Below are positions 9,810 through 18,171 of a stretch of 64,000 bases of DNA, in pieces. The notes beneath the pieces were generated by a model. It did not search any database. It was not told the DNA's origin and was given only the letters and a program-made list of their open reading frames with translations. The translations under genes were made by a program, and so were the position numbers. Source of the DNA: Vibrio sp. SCSIO 43136 (lineage in GTDB: Bacteria; Pseudomonadota; Gammaproteobacteria; Enterobacterales; Vibrionaceae); NCBI RefSeq assembly GCF_023716565.1, contig NZ_CP071849.1, positions 1,744,622 to 1,808,621 of the forward strand. Direction: 5' to 3'. Every line of letters starts with the position of its first letter. Within the stretch, counting starts at the first letter, position 1.

Positions 9810-10700
9810 ATGATTAACTTAGAACAAGCTCTCGCTTTCATTACCACCGTTGAAACTGGCTCATTTTCTGCCGCTGCCAGAAAACTAGGCAAAAGCCAAA
9901 GTTCGGTCAGTATTGGAGTCAGTAATTTAGAAGATGAGTTAGGCATTGATTTATTTGATCGTAGCACCCGAAAACCAACGCTCACTGAAGCGGGTGAACG
10001 TCTTTATCACCAAGCCAAACTTTTGCTACGTCAAGCCGATAAAATGAATCGCTTTGCGCTTGCCGTGAATAACGATGTCGAAAGTAAAGTGGTGCTAGGC
10101 ATCGACCCAATGGCACCTATGTCGTGCCTTGATTCGATTCTCATAAATATCGATAAGCACTACCCAAACACCGAGGTCGAAATCCGCCTTCTCGACCATG
10201 CGACTTTGCAAAAAGAGCTGATCGCCCACAAGGTCGATCTCGGCATTCACTTTGGTGCAGACGCTTATCCACAATATCTAAATTTTGTCACCATTTTACA
10301 ATACGAATGGCAGTGCGTTTGCAGCCCTGACTACTCACTTGCCAGCCTTAATACCATTAGCAATGAAGAGCTGCTTGCTGCTAGGCAAATCGTCAGTGAA
10401 TCAACCAAACACCACCCTGTGCTGAGTAAAACCTCGATTTTTTCTCAAGACACTTGGGAAGCGGACAACATGGTTCAATGCAGCCACTTGATTGAGCTAG
10501 GGATGGGCTGGGGCATATTACCCTCAGACTGGTGTGCAGAACGTTTCGAACTCGGATCTCTAGTTGCTATTGAACCTGAGTTTAATCAAACCCAAATGTA
10601 CTCTGGGCTTGACCTCGTCTGGGCCGCTAACCGCAACATAGGCCAAGTGTGTCAGTCAGTCATCGAACAGTTTACTATTCGAAAATCGAATAATAACTAA
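9810..10700 (+). CDS. LysR-family transcriptional regulator
   Basis: The 296-residue protein opens with the LysR helix-turn-helix (LEQALAFITTVETGSFSAAARKLGKSQSSVS, about residues 4-35) followed by a periplasmic-binding-like effector domain. The N-terminus fits the family exactly, so the ATG at 9810 is the start. Oddly, the eight bases before it are CACCTCCT, the exact complement of a Shine-Dalgarno, so translation initiation may be weak or unusual. A likely target is the secreted hydrolase gene 256 bases downstream on the same strand; this is inference. Confidence 0.9.
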   Translation: MINLEQALAFITTVETGSFSAAARKLGKSQSSVSIGVSNLEDELGIDLFDRSTRKPTLTEAGERLYHQAKLLLRQADKMNRFALAVNNDVESKVVLGIDPMAPMSCLDSILINIDKHYPNTEVEIRLLDHATLQKELIAHKVDLGIHFGADAYPQYLNFVTILQYEWQCVCSPDYSLASLNTISNEELLAARQIVSESTKHHPVLSKTSIFSQDTWEADNMVQCSHLIELGMGWGILPSDWCAERFELGSLVAIEPEFNQTQMYSGLDLVWAANRNIGQVCQSVIEQFTIRKSNNN

Positions 10701-10956
10701 TTTATACCATTCGAAAATCCGACGTAATATAGAGCCATCTAAACAACAGAGCCCCCAAATAACACGGCTCAATTGGCTCTTACTTCGGTTCACCCCTTCG
10801 TAATCAAGCCAATCCGTTTATTAGTATTTGACCAAAGCAGCGACAACAGACCAAGTATTCGCTTGTCGCTAACCAGTGAGCCTTACATTGATACGTGATG
10901 TTTCATCCCGATCTAAGCCACTACTAATTACTTACAAATAAATAGAGATTAAAAAT
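10701..10956. other. Intergenic region between LysR regulator and secreted hydrolase
   Basis: This 256-base gap must hold the promoter of the hydrolase. The sequence ATTCGAAAATC occurs near both 10677 and 10709 as a close direct repeat (TTCGAAAATC twice), a possible regulator site. No small gene is supported. Confidence 0.3.
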
Positions 10957-12267
10957 ATGAAGAAAACAATCTTAGCATCACTTCTTGCGTTAAGCGCTTC
11001 CGGTGCTTTTGTTTCGACTGCTGCTCTGGCGGGTGTTCCACCGATTGAACACCAAGTAAGTATCTCAAACGACACTTCTGAGTTCTTCACTGTTGAAGTT
11101 TCAGGCACAAACTACGAACGTGGTTTCAAGCACGGTAAAGAGCTTCGCAAGGTGATTCGTCATGCGGTGAATCGCTATAAATATGACATGGTGAGCAACC
11201 TACTAAGCACACTAGGCACAGACCTAACCTACCAAGACTTCCACAATCATGTGTTCAACAACACGGGCCTGCTAGAAACGGCGAAAAAAGAAGTACCTGA
11301 CCTAGTAGAAGAGATGCAAGGTATCGCTGATGGTTCTGGCCTTTCGTTTGAAGACATCTTTACTTGGAACGCAACGTCTTACGATGCAATGTTTTGGGTG
11401 ATTGAAGATATGACAGGCATTGATCCAATGCTTGCAATGGAAAAGGCACAACACGGCAGCGCTATTCCTGGTCACTGTTCTCACGCTTCAGTATGGGGTG
11501 ACAACAAAGCATCCGTTGGCTACACGCTTGACTGGATTCGTGCAATGGAAGGCTCACAAAGCCTTATCAAACACGTAAATGATGACGGTTCAGTTATCTT
11601 GATGACTGCGTTTGCGGGCATGGTGGGTGGCCACGGTATCTACGCAACCGATGGTGCTGCACATACTTTCAGCCCGCACTCAAAGTTCCAACTTGAGCAC
11701 AGCATGAACGGTCTTGCTCAAATCTTTGTTTACCGTAAGCTGCTAGAAGCGGGCTCTGTCGAAAACGGCATTAAGTTCCTAAACAGCGTTAAGCCTGCTG
11801 AAGGTCTGACGTACACACTCACTGATTACCACGGTACTCGTGCGTTTGAAGTATCGGCGAACAAAGTTGTCGAGTTTAAGATGGATGGAAACCAAATGGT
11901 TTCTGCAAACGTGGCACGTGTTAACAACGACTTGAGCGCTAGCTACAAAGCTGATTTGAAACTGGCAGGCAAGAAAATCGACATGAACGCTTTGCCAGCA
12001 ACCTACTGGGAATACAACAAAGACAGTGTTGAGCGCTTTAAGTTACTAAGCAACAGCATCAAAGGCAAAACACCAACAGACATGAACCCAGAGAAGTGGA
12101 CCCAAATCTTCAGCCAAAAACCGGTGAACAAGCCAGTGGATGAAAAACTGGAAACCTCAAACTTCTGGCATGTGGTTGAGATTGACCCTGAATACATCAA
12201 CTACCATGTTGCACCAAGCAATCCGGGCAACATCAAACTTGAGAGCTACCGCATCAAGTACAACTAA
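10957..12267 (+). CDS. Secreted C45-type Ntn hydrolase / acyltransferase-like protein
   Basis: The 436-residue protein has a signal peptide cleaved near ALA-G (residues 25-26). It resembles the acyl-CoA:6-aminopenicillanate acyltransferase (peptidase C45) family: the N-terminal YERGFKHGKELR motif (about 53-64), the EMQGIADGSGL segment (about 119-129), and the candidate autoprocessing nucleophile C174 in PGHCSHASVW, followed by the YTLDW strand. Members are N-terminal-nucleophile hydrolases that self-cleave before the cysteine. Vibrio members have no settled substrate; an amide-containing external compound is the general expectation. It is expressed alone and ends at a strong terminator. Confidence 0.82.
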   Translation: MKKTILASLLALSASGAFVSTAALAGVPPIEHQVSISNDTSEFFTVEVSGTNYERGFKHGKELRKVIRHAVNRYKYDMVSNLLSTLGTDLTYQDFHNHVFNNTGLLETAKKEVPDLVEEMQGIADGSGLSFEDIFTWNATSYDAMFWVIEDMTGIDPMLAMEKAQHGSAIPGHCSHASVWGDNKASVGYTLDWIRAMEGSQSLIKHVNDDGSVILMTAFAGMVGGHGIYATDGAAHTFSPHSKFQLEHSMNGLAQIFVYRKLLEAGSVENGIKFLNSVKPAEGLTYTLTDYHGTRAFEVSANKVVEFKMDGNQMVSANVARVNNDLSASYKADLKLAGKKIDMNALPATYWEYNKDSVERFKLLSNSIKGKTPTDMNPEKWTQIFSQKPVNKPVDEKLETSNFWHVVEIDPEYINYHVAPSNPGNIKLESYRIKYN

Positions 12268-12281
12268 GCTTGATAACAGCA

Positions 12282-12313
12282 AAAGAGCCGCAGTTGCGGC
12301 TCTTTCTCTTTTT
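12282..12313. terminator. Terminator after the C45-type hydrolase
   Basis: Perfect arms AAAGAGCCGC (12282-12291) and GCGGCTCTTT (12296-12305) enclose AGTT and are followed by CTCTTTTT. It lies 14 bases past the stop codon and faces the end of a convergent gene. Confidence 0.88.
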
Positions 12314-12385
12314 GGTTAGACCTAAATTTATCGTCACAATAAGCCCAATTTAAAGCCAGGCACATTGGTTAAAAAAAGCAAAAAT

Positions 12386-12937
12386 CTAATCACAAACTTC
12401 GCCATTGGGGTCTTTAACTCTCGAAATAGAGCCATCTGAAGCAATATTGTACCCAATGTACTTATGCGCCCTAGATTTTGTATTCATCGTCAAAGACTTA
12501 ATAGTGCGATTTACTGCCACCATATCATCAGGGTTTAGATTTACTTTTATCGCACAAGCCAGAGCTCTCATATGCATCTCCCCTAACCGATTAACGACCA
12601 CGAGTGGGCGTTCGTGCGCACCACTATAATCTTCAGACAAAATCTGTTGAAAGACTCTAGCGATCTGCCTAACAGACCCCCTTTTATTTTCATCTATTTG
12701 TAAGGCTTCTATAAAGGCATCTAAGTCATCCCTTACCCCATTAGCATCCAAATCTGGCCCTAGAAGGCTGTTATTTCGATCTAATGTATGTTGATAGTTT
12801 TCATATATGGTGAGGAGCTGATCCCCAACCATATCCTTTGATTTCAATTCGTTTTTTAACTCCTGCGAGAGTTCAAAGGTGACTACCTCTGAACACCCAA
12901 ACATTGTCAGAGCAATTAGCAGTACATTAACTTTCAT
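12386..12937 (-). CDS. Hypothetical small lipoprotein with one Asp-rich calcium-binding-like loop
   Basis: The 183-residue protein starts with a short hydrophobic signal and a lipobox-like MFGC (C15). Residues 62-73 read DLDANGVRDDLD, an acidic DxDxNG loop like those of calcium-binding or thrombospondin-type-3 repeats. No catalytic motif is visible. It is convergent with the hydrolase gene and has no operon partner. The 200-base gap upstream of it (12938-13141) is AT-rich and shows no gene. Role unknown. Confidence 0.6.
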   Translation of the reverse strand: MKVNVLLIALTMFGCSEVVTFELSQELKNELKSKDMVGDQLLTIYENYQHTLDRNNSLLGPDLDANGVRDDLDAFIEALQIDENKRGSVRQIARVFQQILSEDYSGAHERPLVVVNRLGEMHMRALACAIKVNLNPDDMVAVNRTIKSLTMNTKSRAHKYIGYNIASDGSISRVKDPNGEVCD

Positions 12938-13141
12938 ATTGGATAAAGAGGACTAATCAATATTAATAAACACGATCAAAGCGTAGGGTATTAAATGGGA
13001 AGTCATCGATTACATCGTGAAATGCTTGACCTACTTACCTAAACGGTGAAACCTACTTTTTTGTCAGTTACGTAGCGTTAACGATAGTCCTCTCAAATCC
13101 TAAAATATTTTTTCAGTACGAAAAACCAAATATGTATTTAA

Positions 13142-14053
13142 TCATCTACTTTTTATCCCAACTACCGCATACACCACCAATACCATCCCAATAGCGTGAT
13201 AAACAGTAAACACCTCGCCAAGTAACGTAACAGCAAATATCGAGGTCACCACTGGGCCAATATTACTCGTCACCCCTACCATAGTTGGTGTCAGGCGAGC
13301 CATCGCCGCAGCGACGAAATAGGACGGCAAAACAGTACAAAAAATGCCAATAGCAATACCCAGTAGGATGAGCTCATTAGACATGCTTGAAAAGTCTGCC
13401 TGCATCCAAAAATGTTGAATGACTATCGCCACACCTGCACTGCCCATACCAATACTGGTAAATAGTGAACTGCCTAACTTATTGATAAGTTGCTTACTCA
13501 AGATCAAGTAAACAGCGAACGTTAACGCCGATGCCACCGCTAGACCGCTGCCAAACAAGACATTGCCTCCTAGTTGTTTAAAGTCATGCGAGACGATCAA
13601 TGCGACACCAAAGTATCCTAATCCAATCGAAAGTAAGGTGCTTTTAGTTGCTTTCTCTTTTAAGAAAACCCAACTAATCAAAACGACAAAAGAGGGAAAC
13701 AGGAAGATAAGCAGGCGTTCCAATTGAGCGGAAATATGCTCTAGTGCCATGATGTCTAGTAAAGACGCAAAGTAATAACCAAGCACACCCACCGTTGCAG
13801 CTTGCCAGCCATACCTTACGGTCAACTTGCGATTATCCAAGTCTCGACACAGCCAAACCAATATCACCAAATAAACGGGTAAAGAGCTCAATGCCCGCAA
13901 GCTCATGATGGACGTTGCATCACCGCCAAGTGCGTAAGCAAGTTTGATCAGTACTGGCTTGATAGAAAACAGTGCCGTGCCAAGCAGCGCAAAAACTACA
14001 CCTTGTTGGATTTGAGAAGTGGGGGTAGAGCTTGTGGCAATGGGTGCACTCAT
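13142..14053 (-). CDS. EamA/DMT-family transporter
   Basis: The 303-residue protein consists of two EamA repeats with about ten membrane helices. The first repeat is about residues 16-148 and the second about 155-300. DMT permeases export or exchange small metabolites such as amino acids or nucleotide precursors; the substrate here is not evident. It is transcribed alone, divergent from the GtrA gene across a gap of about 290 bases. Confidence 0.88.
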   Translation of the reverse strand: MSAPIATSSTPTSQIQQGVVFALLGTALFSIKPVLIKLAYALGGDATSIMSLRALSSLPVYLVILVWLCRDLDNRKLTVRYGWQAATVGVLGYYFASLLDIMALEHISAQLERLLIFLFPSFVVLISWVFLKEKATKSTLLSIGLGYFGVALIVSHDFKQLGGNVLFGSGLAVASALTFAVYLILSKQLINKLGSSLFTSIGMGSAGVAIVIQHFWMQADFSSMSNELILLGIAIGIFCTVLPSYFVAAAMARLTPTMVGVTSNIGPVVTSIFAVTLLGEVFTVYHAIGMVLVVYAVVGIKSR

Positions 14054-14345
14054 AATTTAGTTTCCTTACTGATTGAGGTAAAAGCTGTAAGGAATGAGCG
14101 CTGACCCCGACTGCATAACTTACAGCCGGACACATGAAAACCTACCGACTGAATGGCATAAGAAGTGCGAGCCAGAGTGATAGATTTTGGGTATGCATAA
14201 TTAGTTTCTCCGTATATTTTTTAAGCTACATGGATTTCAACATTGATTCAACGACTGTTTGCTACTAACTCGCTAAACACGGTTTGAACTGTCATTTAAA
14301 CCTCCTACACTTGCTCGATATTCCAAGGTTTCGTTAGGCAAATGA
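14054..14345. other. Divergent intergenic region (DMT permease / GtrA)
   Basis: This 292-base gap must hold promoters for both flanking genes. I see no coding sequence and no convincing operator. Confidence 0.3.
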
Positions 14346-14765
14346 ATGGCTTCAACTCGGGTAATTTCATCACAATGGAAGCGTTTTGCGCTCTACTCGG
14401 CCTCTGGTACGTTTACATTGGCGATTGATATTGCGATCTTGTGGGCGTTGACTAGTCAGCTGGATTGGCCGCTTACTGTATCCACTGTTGTGGCATTCCT
14501 CATTGCTGTTTCCATCCATTATGTGATCAGCAAAACTTTCGTATTTTCCGCATCAAAGCGCAGTGTTTTGGCGGGTTATTGGCGCTTTATTACTATCGCT
14601 TTAGTGGCTGCGATCCTCATAAGCCTGAGCATGCACCTGTTGGTCACTTTATTAGGCTGGTCTATTGTGCTGGCACGACTGTTAGTGGGGGCAGTGATTG
14701 GTACTGGTAACTTCACCGTTAATCTGGTTTGGAATTTTAAAATGCTCGGTCATCGTTCAGAGTAA
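14346..14765 (+). CDS. GtrA-family membrane protein
   Basis: The 139-residue protein has four predicted membrane helices and fits GtrA (PF04138) in length and pattern: RFALYSASGTFTLAIDI near the start and NFTVNLVWNFK at the end. GtrA proteins are thought to flip lipid-linked sugars for O-antigen or teichoic-acid decoration, usually beside a glycosyltransferase (gtrB). No such partner is present, so this copy looks orphaned. Two overlapping ATGs are available (14342 and 14346); only 14346 is in frame. Confidence 0.82.
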   Translation: MASTRVISSQWKRFALYSASGTFTLAIDIAILWALTSQLDWPLTVSTVVAFLIAVSIHYVISKTFVFSASKRSVLAGYWRFITIALVAAILISLSMHLLVTLLGWSIVLARLLVGAVIGTGNFTVNLVWNFKMLGHRSE

Positions 14766-14845
14766 CCTCGCCTATTACTAGGTTTGCAAGTAGCGGAGGG
14801 ATGGCGACATGAGTCAATATTTATAGATCGGCATAGCGCTATAAC

Positions 14846-14887
14846 AAGTAAGCCCAAATTAGCTATGCTATCTGTTTGGGCTTACTT
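14846..14887. terminator. Hairpin between convergent GtrA and symporter genes
   Basis: Thirteen-base perfect arms AAGTAAGCCCAAA (14846-14858) and TTTGGGCTTACTT (14875-14887) sit between two convergent genes. There is no long T-tract on either side, so it is terminator-like rather than a textbook terminator. Confidence 0.55.
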
Positions 14888-14950
14888 AACAACATATAAT
14901 ACAGCCGAGATACCTACAACAACTTAACTAGGCATCATAGGTGCTGCTCA

Positions 14951-16720
14951 TCAACTTGGGGTTGAAACAGGCTTGTGAGTTTCCTCTTCCGTGACTGCAC
15001 TTTTTCGCAGTGCCCAACCCACTGCAAGTACAGTAATTGAGCATAGCAAGAATACCAAGCGTCCCCACATTGGGTTCGGAATCAACGTCATTAGCAACAA
15101 TCCCCCTCCCATGCACATGACCATCATGCCTAGTTTTTCACGCTGCTGGCGGTCTGAATCATCAACTTCGCGTTCAACCACCACTGGCGTCTCAACATCT
15201 TGGAAGAATTTTTCTAGCTCTTCTTTATGTTCGTCACGCTCTGCTCTATAGAATAAAGAGCTGAGGCAGAAGAAACCGCCTGTTAAGAACAGGTGAGCCG
15301 CAATGGTTAACATGACTCGCATCTCACTCGCTTCTCGACGAGTTAACTCCTCCATACCAATCCAACCGGCAACGACATCGGCGGTAAATACATTCATCAT
15401 CAGCCAAGAAACGAACATGCCAAATAGTACGGTTAACCATGGTGCCCATTTCGGTGTCTTTTTAATTAGCATTCCGAAAAATAGTGGCACCAATAATGGC
15501 ACTTGGATGAGCGTTGAGACGGACATCATGAGTTCAAATAAACTCATCTCTTTTAAAGAGTGGAAGAACAATGCAACAGCGATAACTAAACCACCGCTGA
15601 CAAGGCTCACCACCTTACCAACCGCTAACATCTGCTTATCTGTTGCTTTGCCTTTAGCGATGATCGGGTTATAGATACTTTTGACAAAGATACCAGAATT
15701 TCGATTAAGCGCTGAATCCATAGAAGACATGGTTGCCGCAAACAGGCCTGCGAGTAATAACCCTACAGTACCCACTGGCATCACATTGCGAGCAAATACC
15801 AGATACACGGCGTCAGCAGCTTTGCGCCCAAGTGCGGGATATTGTTCGGCAGCATCTGGGTAAAGCACTGCTGTAGCCCAAGGAGGAATAAACCAAATAA
15901 TGCTGCCGACAATCATCAAACCAAATGCCAACAGTGCTGCCTTGCGCGCATTATTGGAATCTTTCGCATTCAAGAAACGGTATGAGTCTTGGATGTTATT
16001 GATACTCTGAAGCTGCTTAACCAAGAAAAAGACAAACGAACATACCAACAACAGGCCGTAGTTCATGTTTGGCCCCATCACAAAATCGTGTGGGAACTTG
16101 GTCACCAATTCAGTAGGGCCGCCAACAGCAACAAGCGCTACGATGGCACAGGCCACCGACACGACAGCAACAACCAAAGTTTGCACGAAATCGGAAGCCA
16201 CCACACCCCACGCTCCGGAAATTACCGAGACGATAAGCACCGCAAGCCCAGTAACAATGATGGTGATATGAATATCTGCTTCAAAAACAGCGCTGGCAAA
16301 AACACCGAGTGCATTTAACCAAATGCCCGCTCCGATAAAACTAAATACGATCAGCGCCCAAGAAAAAAACTGCTCATTCTGGTTGCCAAAACGACGACGC
16401 ACACCTTCAGTTGGGGTGTCGACTCGCATCTGACGGAAACGAGGCGAGAAGTAGAGATAACCACATAAGTAAGCAAAGGCGTTGCCAAGAAAAACCAAGC
16501 TCACAGCAAAGCCATCATTAAAAGCTTTACCGGCTGCCCCAGTAAAAGTCCAGGCAGAGAACTGGGTCATAAATGCTGTTGAACCCACCATCCACCACAA
16601 CATTTTACCTCCTCCACGGAAGTAATCACTGGTAGAGCGGTTTGCCAATTTCTTAAACACTACACTCACACCAACAATCAGCATGAAGTAGCCAAAAATT
16701 ACTAAATACTCATAAAACAT
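14951..16720 (-). CDS. Sodium:solute symporter (SSS family)
   Basis: The 589-residue protein has about fourteen membrane helices. It shows the SSS N-terminal pattern (TSDYFRGGGKMLWWMVG) and the helix-8 segment LFAATMSSMDSALNRNSGIF. The long hydrophilic stretch near residues 490-540 is charged. Sugar or polyol transport is likely from the SGLT-like helix pattern and because the preceding gene is a Gfo/Idh/MocA oxidoreductase, only 14 bases away in the same operon. Substrate identity is inference. Confidence 0.9.
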   Translation of the reverse strand: MFYEYLVIFGYFMLIVGVSVVFKKLANRSTSDYFRGGGKMLWWMVGSTAFMTQFSAWTFTGAAGKAFNDGFAVSLVFLGNAFAYLCGYLYFSPRFRQMRVDTPTEGVRRRFGNQNEQFFSWALIVFSFIGAGIWLNALGVFASAVFEADIHITIIVTGLAVLIVSVISGAWGVVASDFVQTLVVAVVSVACAIVALVAVGGPTELVTKFPHDFVMGPNMNYGLLLVCSFVFFLVKQLQSINNIQDSYRFLNAKDSNNARKAALLAFGLMIVGSIIWFIPPWATAVLYPDAAEQYPALGRKAADAVYLVFARNVMPVGTVGLLLAGLFAATMSSMDSALNRNSGIFVKSIYNPIIAKGKATDKQMLAVGKVVSLVSGGLVIAVALFFHSLKEMSLFELMMSVSTLIQVPLLVPLFFGMLIKKTPKWAPWLTVLFGMFVSWLMMNVFTADVVAGWIGMEELTRREASEMRVMLTIAAHLFLTGGFFCLSSLFYRAERDEHKEELEKFFQDVETPVVVEREVDDSDRQQREKLGMMVMCMGGGLLLMTLIPNPMWGRLVFLLCSITVLAVGWALRKSAVTEEETHKPVSTPS

Positions 16721-16734
16721 TTAGGAGATCCTTC

Positions 16735-17877
16735 TCATAGCTGATGAACGTCGACCCAAGAATTGTTTTCACGGATGATGTCGATAATTTGCTGATAACG
16801 GCAACCGTCATCAAATGTCTGGTAGGGTTCGACCACCTCTCCACAAACATCCTTGACTAATTGAGTCGCCAAGTGACTCCAACTTCGTTGGGTATCGTCT
16901 TCAATGGCAGGTAAGGACTCTCGAATGTGATTTGGAAGCTCAATAACGTTCCAGCCAGTGTGTTGAGTCCATAGTTGGAGTGGGCCAGCCCCATAATGGC
17001 CTTTAATATAAATAGAACCTTCAGTGCCATGAATAGTGATATGGTCATCATCAAAGCGGGGGGTTAAACCTCCATGTTTAAACAACACAGACACTGGTGC
17101 CTTCGCAGGCAATCGGCTTTCGATACTAGCCATCACAGTGTATGACCATTCCACATTTGACTCGCCCCACTCTAGATTAGGGTCATTGATATCTTCAGGA
17201 ATGAAGTTGCGGCGCTGCGTGAAGTTATGTACCCCAGCGACAATCGGTGCTTTTCTCAAATCGTCACGAACCTCTCCACAGACAGAAAGAATATTTTCTC
17301 CGACGATTGAGGTAACTATCGAAAGCAAATGCGTAAAGTTATTGTTTAAACGGCCACCACCATGCTCGGCTCGGTGAGACCATCCAAAGGGGATATTTTT
17401 GTCTAAATTGAAATGTGAAATGCACTCAACTTCAGTCGGTTCACCAATAACACCTTCAGCCACCAACTGCTTAGCATGCATGATTTCTGGCATATAGCGG
17501 AAACTCGAAGCAAATGCTGTTTTTCTTTGGTAGCGATGTGCAAGATCTCTTAGTTCAACCGACAACTCGCCTGATTCACACAATGGCTTGTCACAAAACA
17601 CATGGCATCCATTTTCCAGCGCCAATTTGATTGGTTCAACGTGAGCACCTCCAGGTGTGGCAATTGAAACAATATCTGGCTGGCACTCATTCAGCGCAGC
17701 TCCCCAATCCGTGCTAGCAAAGGGAATATCGAGTTCGTTCGCAACTTGGTTTACGACAGACTCGGTTCGGCCAACAATTCCAACAACGGTCGCACCCGCA
17801 TCTCTAAATGCTTTTGTGTGCCCCTGTCCCGCAAATCCAGTGCCATACACCAGAACCTTAACTTCTTTATGTGTCAT
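16735..17877 (-). CDS. Gfo/Idh/MocA-family oxidoreductase
   Basis: The protein (about 380 residues) has an N-terminal Rossmann domain (VLVYGTGFAGQGHTKAF) and the family motif DKPLCES, with a C-terminal alpha/beta domain. These enzymes oxidise or epimerise sugars and polyols using NAD(P). An upstream in-frame ATG at 17919 would add 14 residues, but an AAGGAA ribosome site lies just before the ATG at 17877, giving MTHKEVKVLVYG, so that start is chosen. It leads the operon with the sodium symporter, suggesting uptake and first-step metabolism of one carbohydrate. Confidence 0.88.
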   Translation of the reverse strand: MTHKEVKVLVYGTGFAGQGHTKAFRDAGATVVGIVGRTESVVNQVANELDIPFASTDWGAALNECQPDIVSIATPGGAHVEPIKLALENGCHVFCDKPLCESGELSVELRDLAHRYQRKTAFASSFRYMPEIMHAKQLVAEGVIGEPTEVECISHFNLDKNIPFGWSHRAEHGGGRLNNNFTHLLSIVTSIVGENILSVCGEVRDDLRKAPIVAGVHNFTQRRNFIPEDINDPNLEWGESNVEWSYTVMASIESRLPAKAPVSVLFKHGGLTPRFDDDHITIHGTEGSIYIKGHYGAGPLQLWTQHTGWNVIELPNHIRESLPAIEDDTQRSWSHLATQLVKDVCGEVVEPYQTFDDGCRYQQIIDIIRENNSWVDVHQL

Positions 17878-17919
17878 AGATGTTCCTTGATAGTTGTTGG
17901 GTACATATTTTTTATACAA

Positions 17920-17959
17920 GTAAACCGGTCTACAAAATCGGTTTACTAAATCGGTGTAC
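17920..17959. promoter_or_regulatory. Operator-like repeats upstream of the oxidoreductase-symporter operon
   Basis: GTAAACCG (17920-17927) and CGGTTTAC (17939-17946) form a perfect inverted repeat with an 11-base spacer. AAATCGGTTTAC (17935-17946) is also directly repeated as AAATCGGTGTAC (17948-17959), 13 bases apart. Such an arrangement suggests a repressor site, but the regulator is not encoded nearby. Confidence 0.55.
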
Positions 17960-18113
17960 CTACAAAATTACGCTTGCCATACAATATGTCAAGATTCGTA
18001 TTTGACGAAGTTATCAATCTTGAAGATCTATAAGGCCTGATAGATAAACTTTATGATTTACTGCACAAAAATGGAGCACTTTGGGGTGTAACTCAGCAGC
18101 TGTTCTGAAATGG

Positions 18114-18150
18114 TTAAAAAAGAGCCCGCTAGATAACTAACGGGCTCTTG
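18114..18150 (-). terminator. Rho-independent terminator of the fructose operon
   Basis: AAGAGCCCG (18120-18128) pairs with CGGGCTCTT (18141-18149); on the minus strand the stem is followed by a T-run from the AAAAAA at 18115. It lies 22 bases past the fruA stop. Confidence 0.85.
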
Positions 18151-18171
18151 TTCTTTCAGGGGGAGGGGGGG

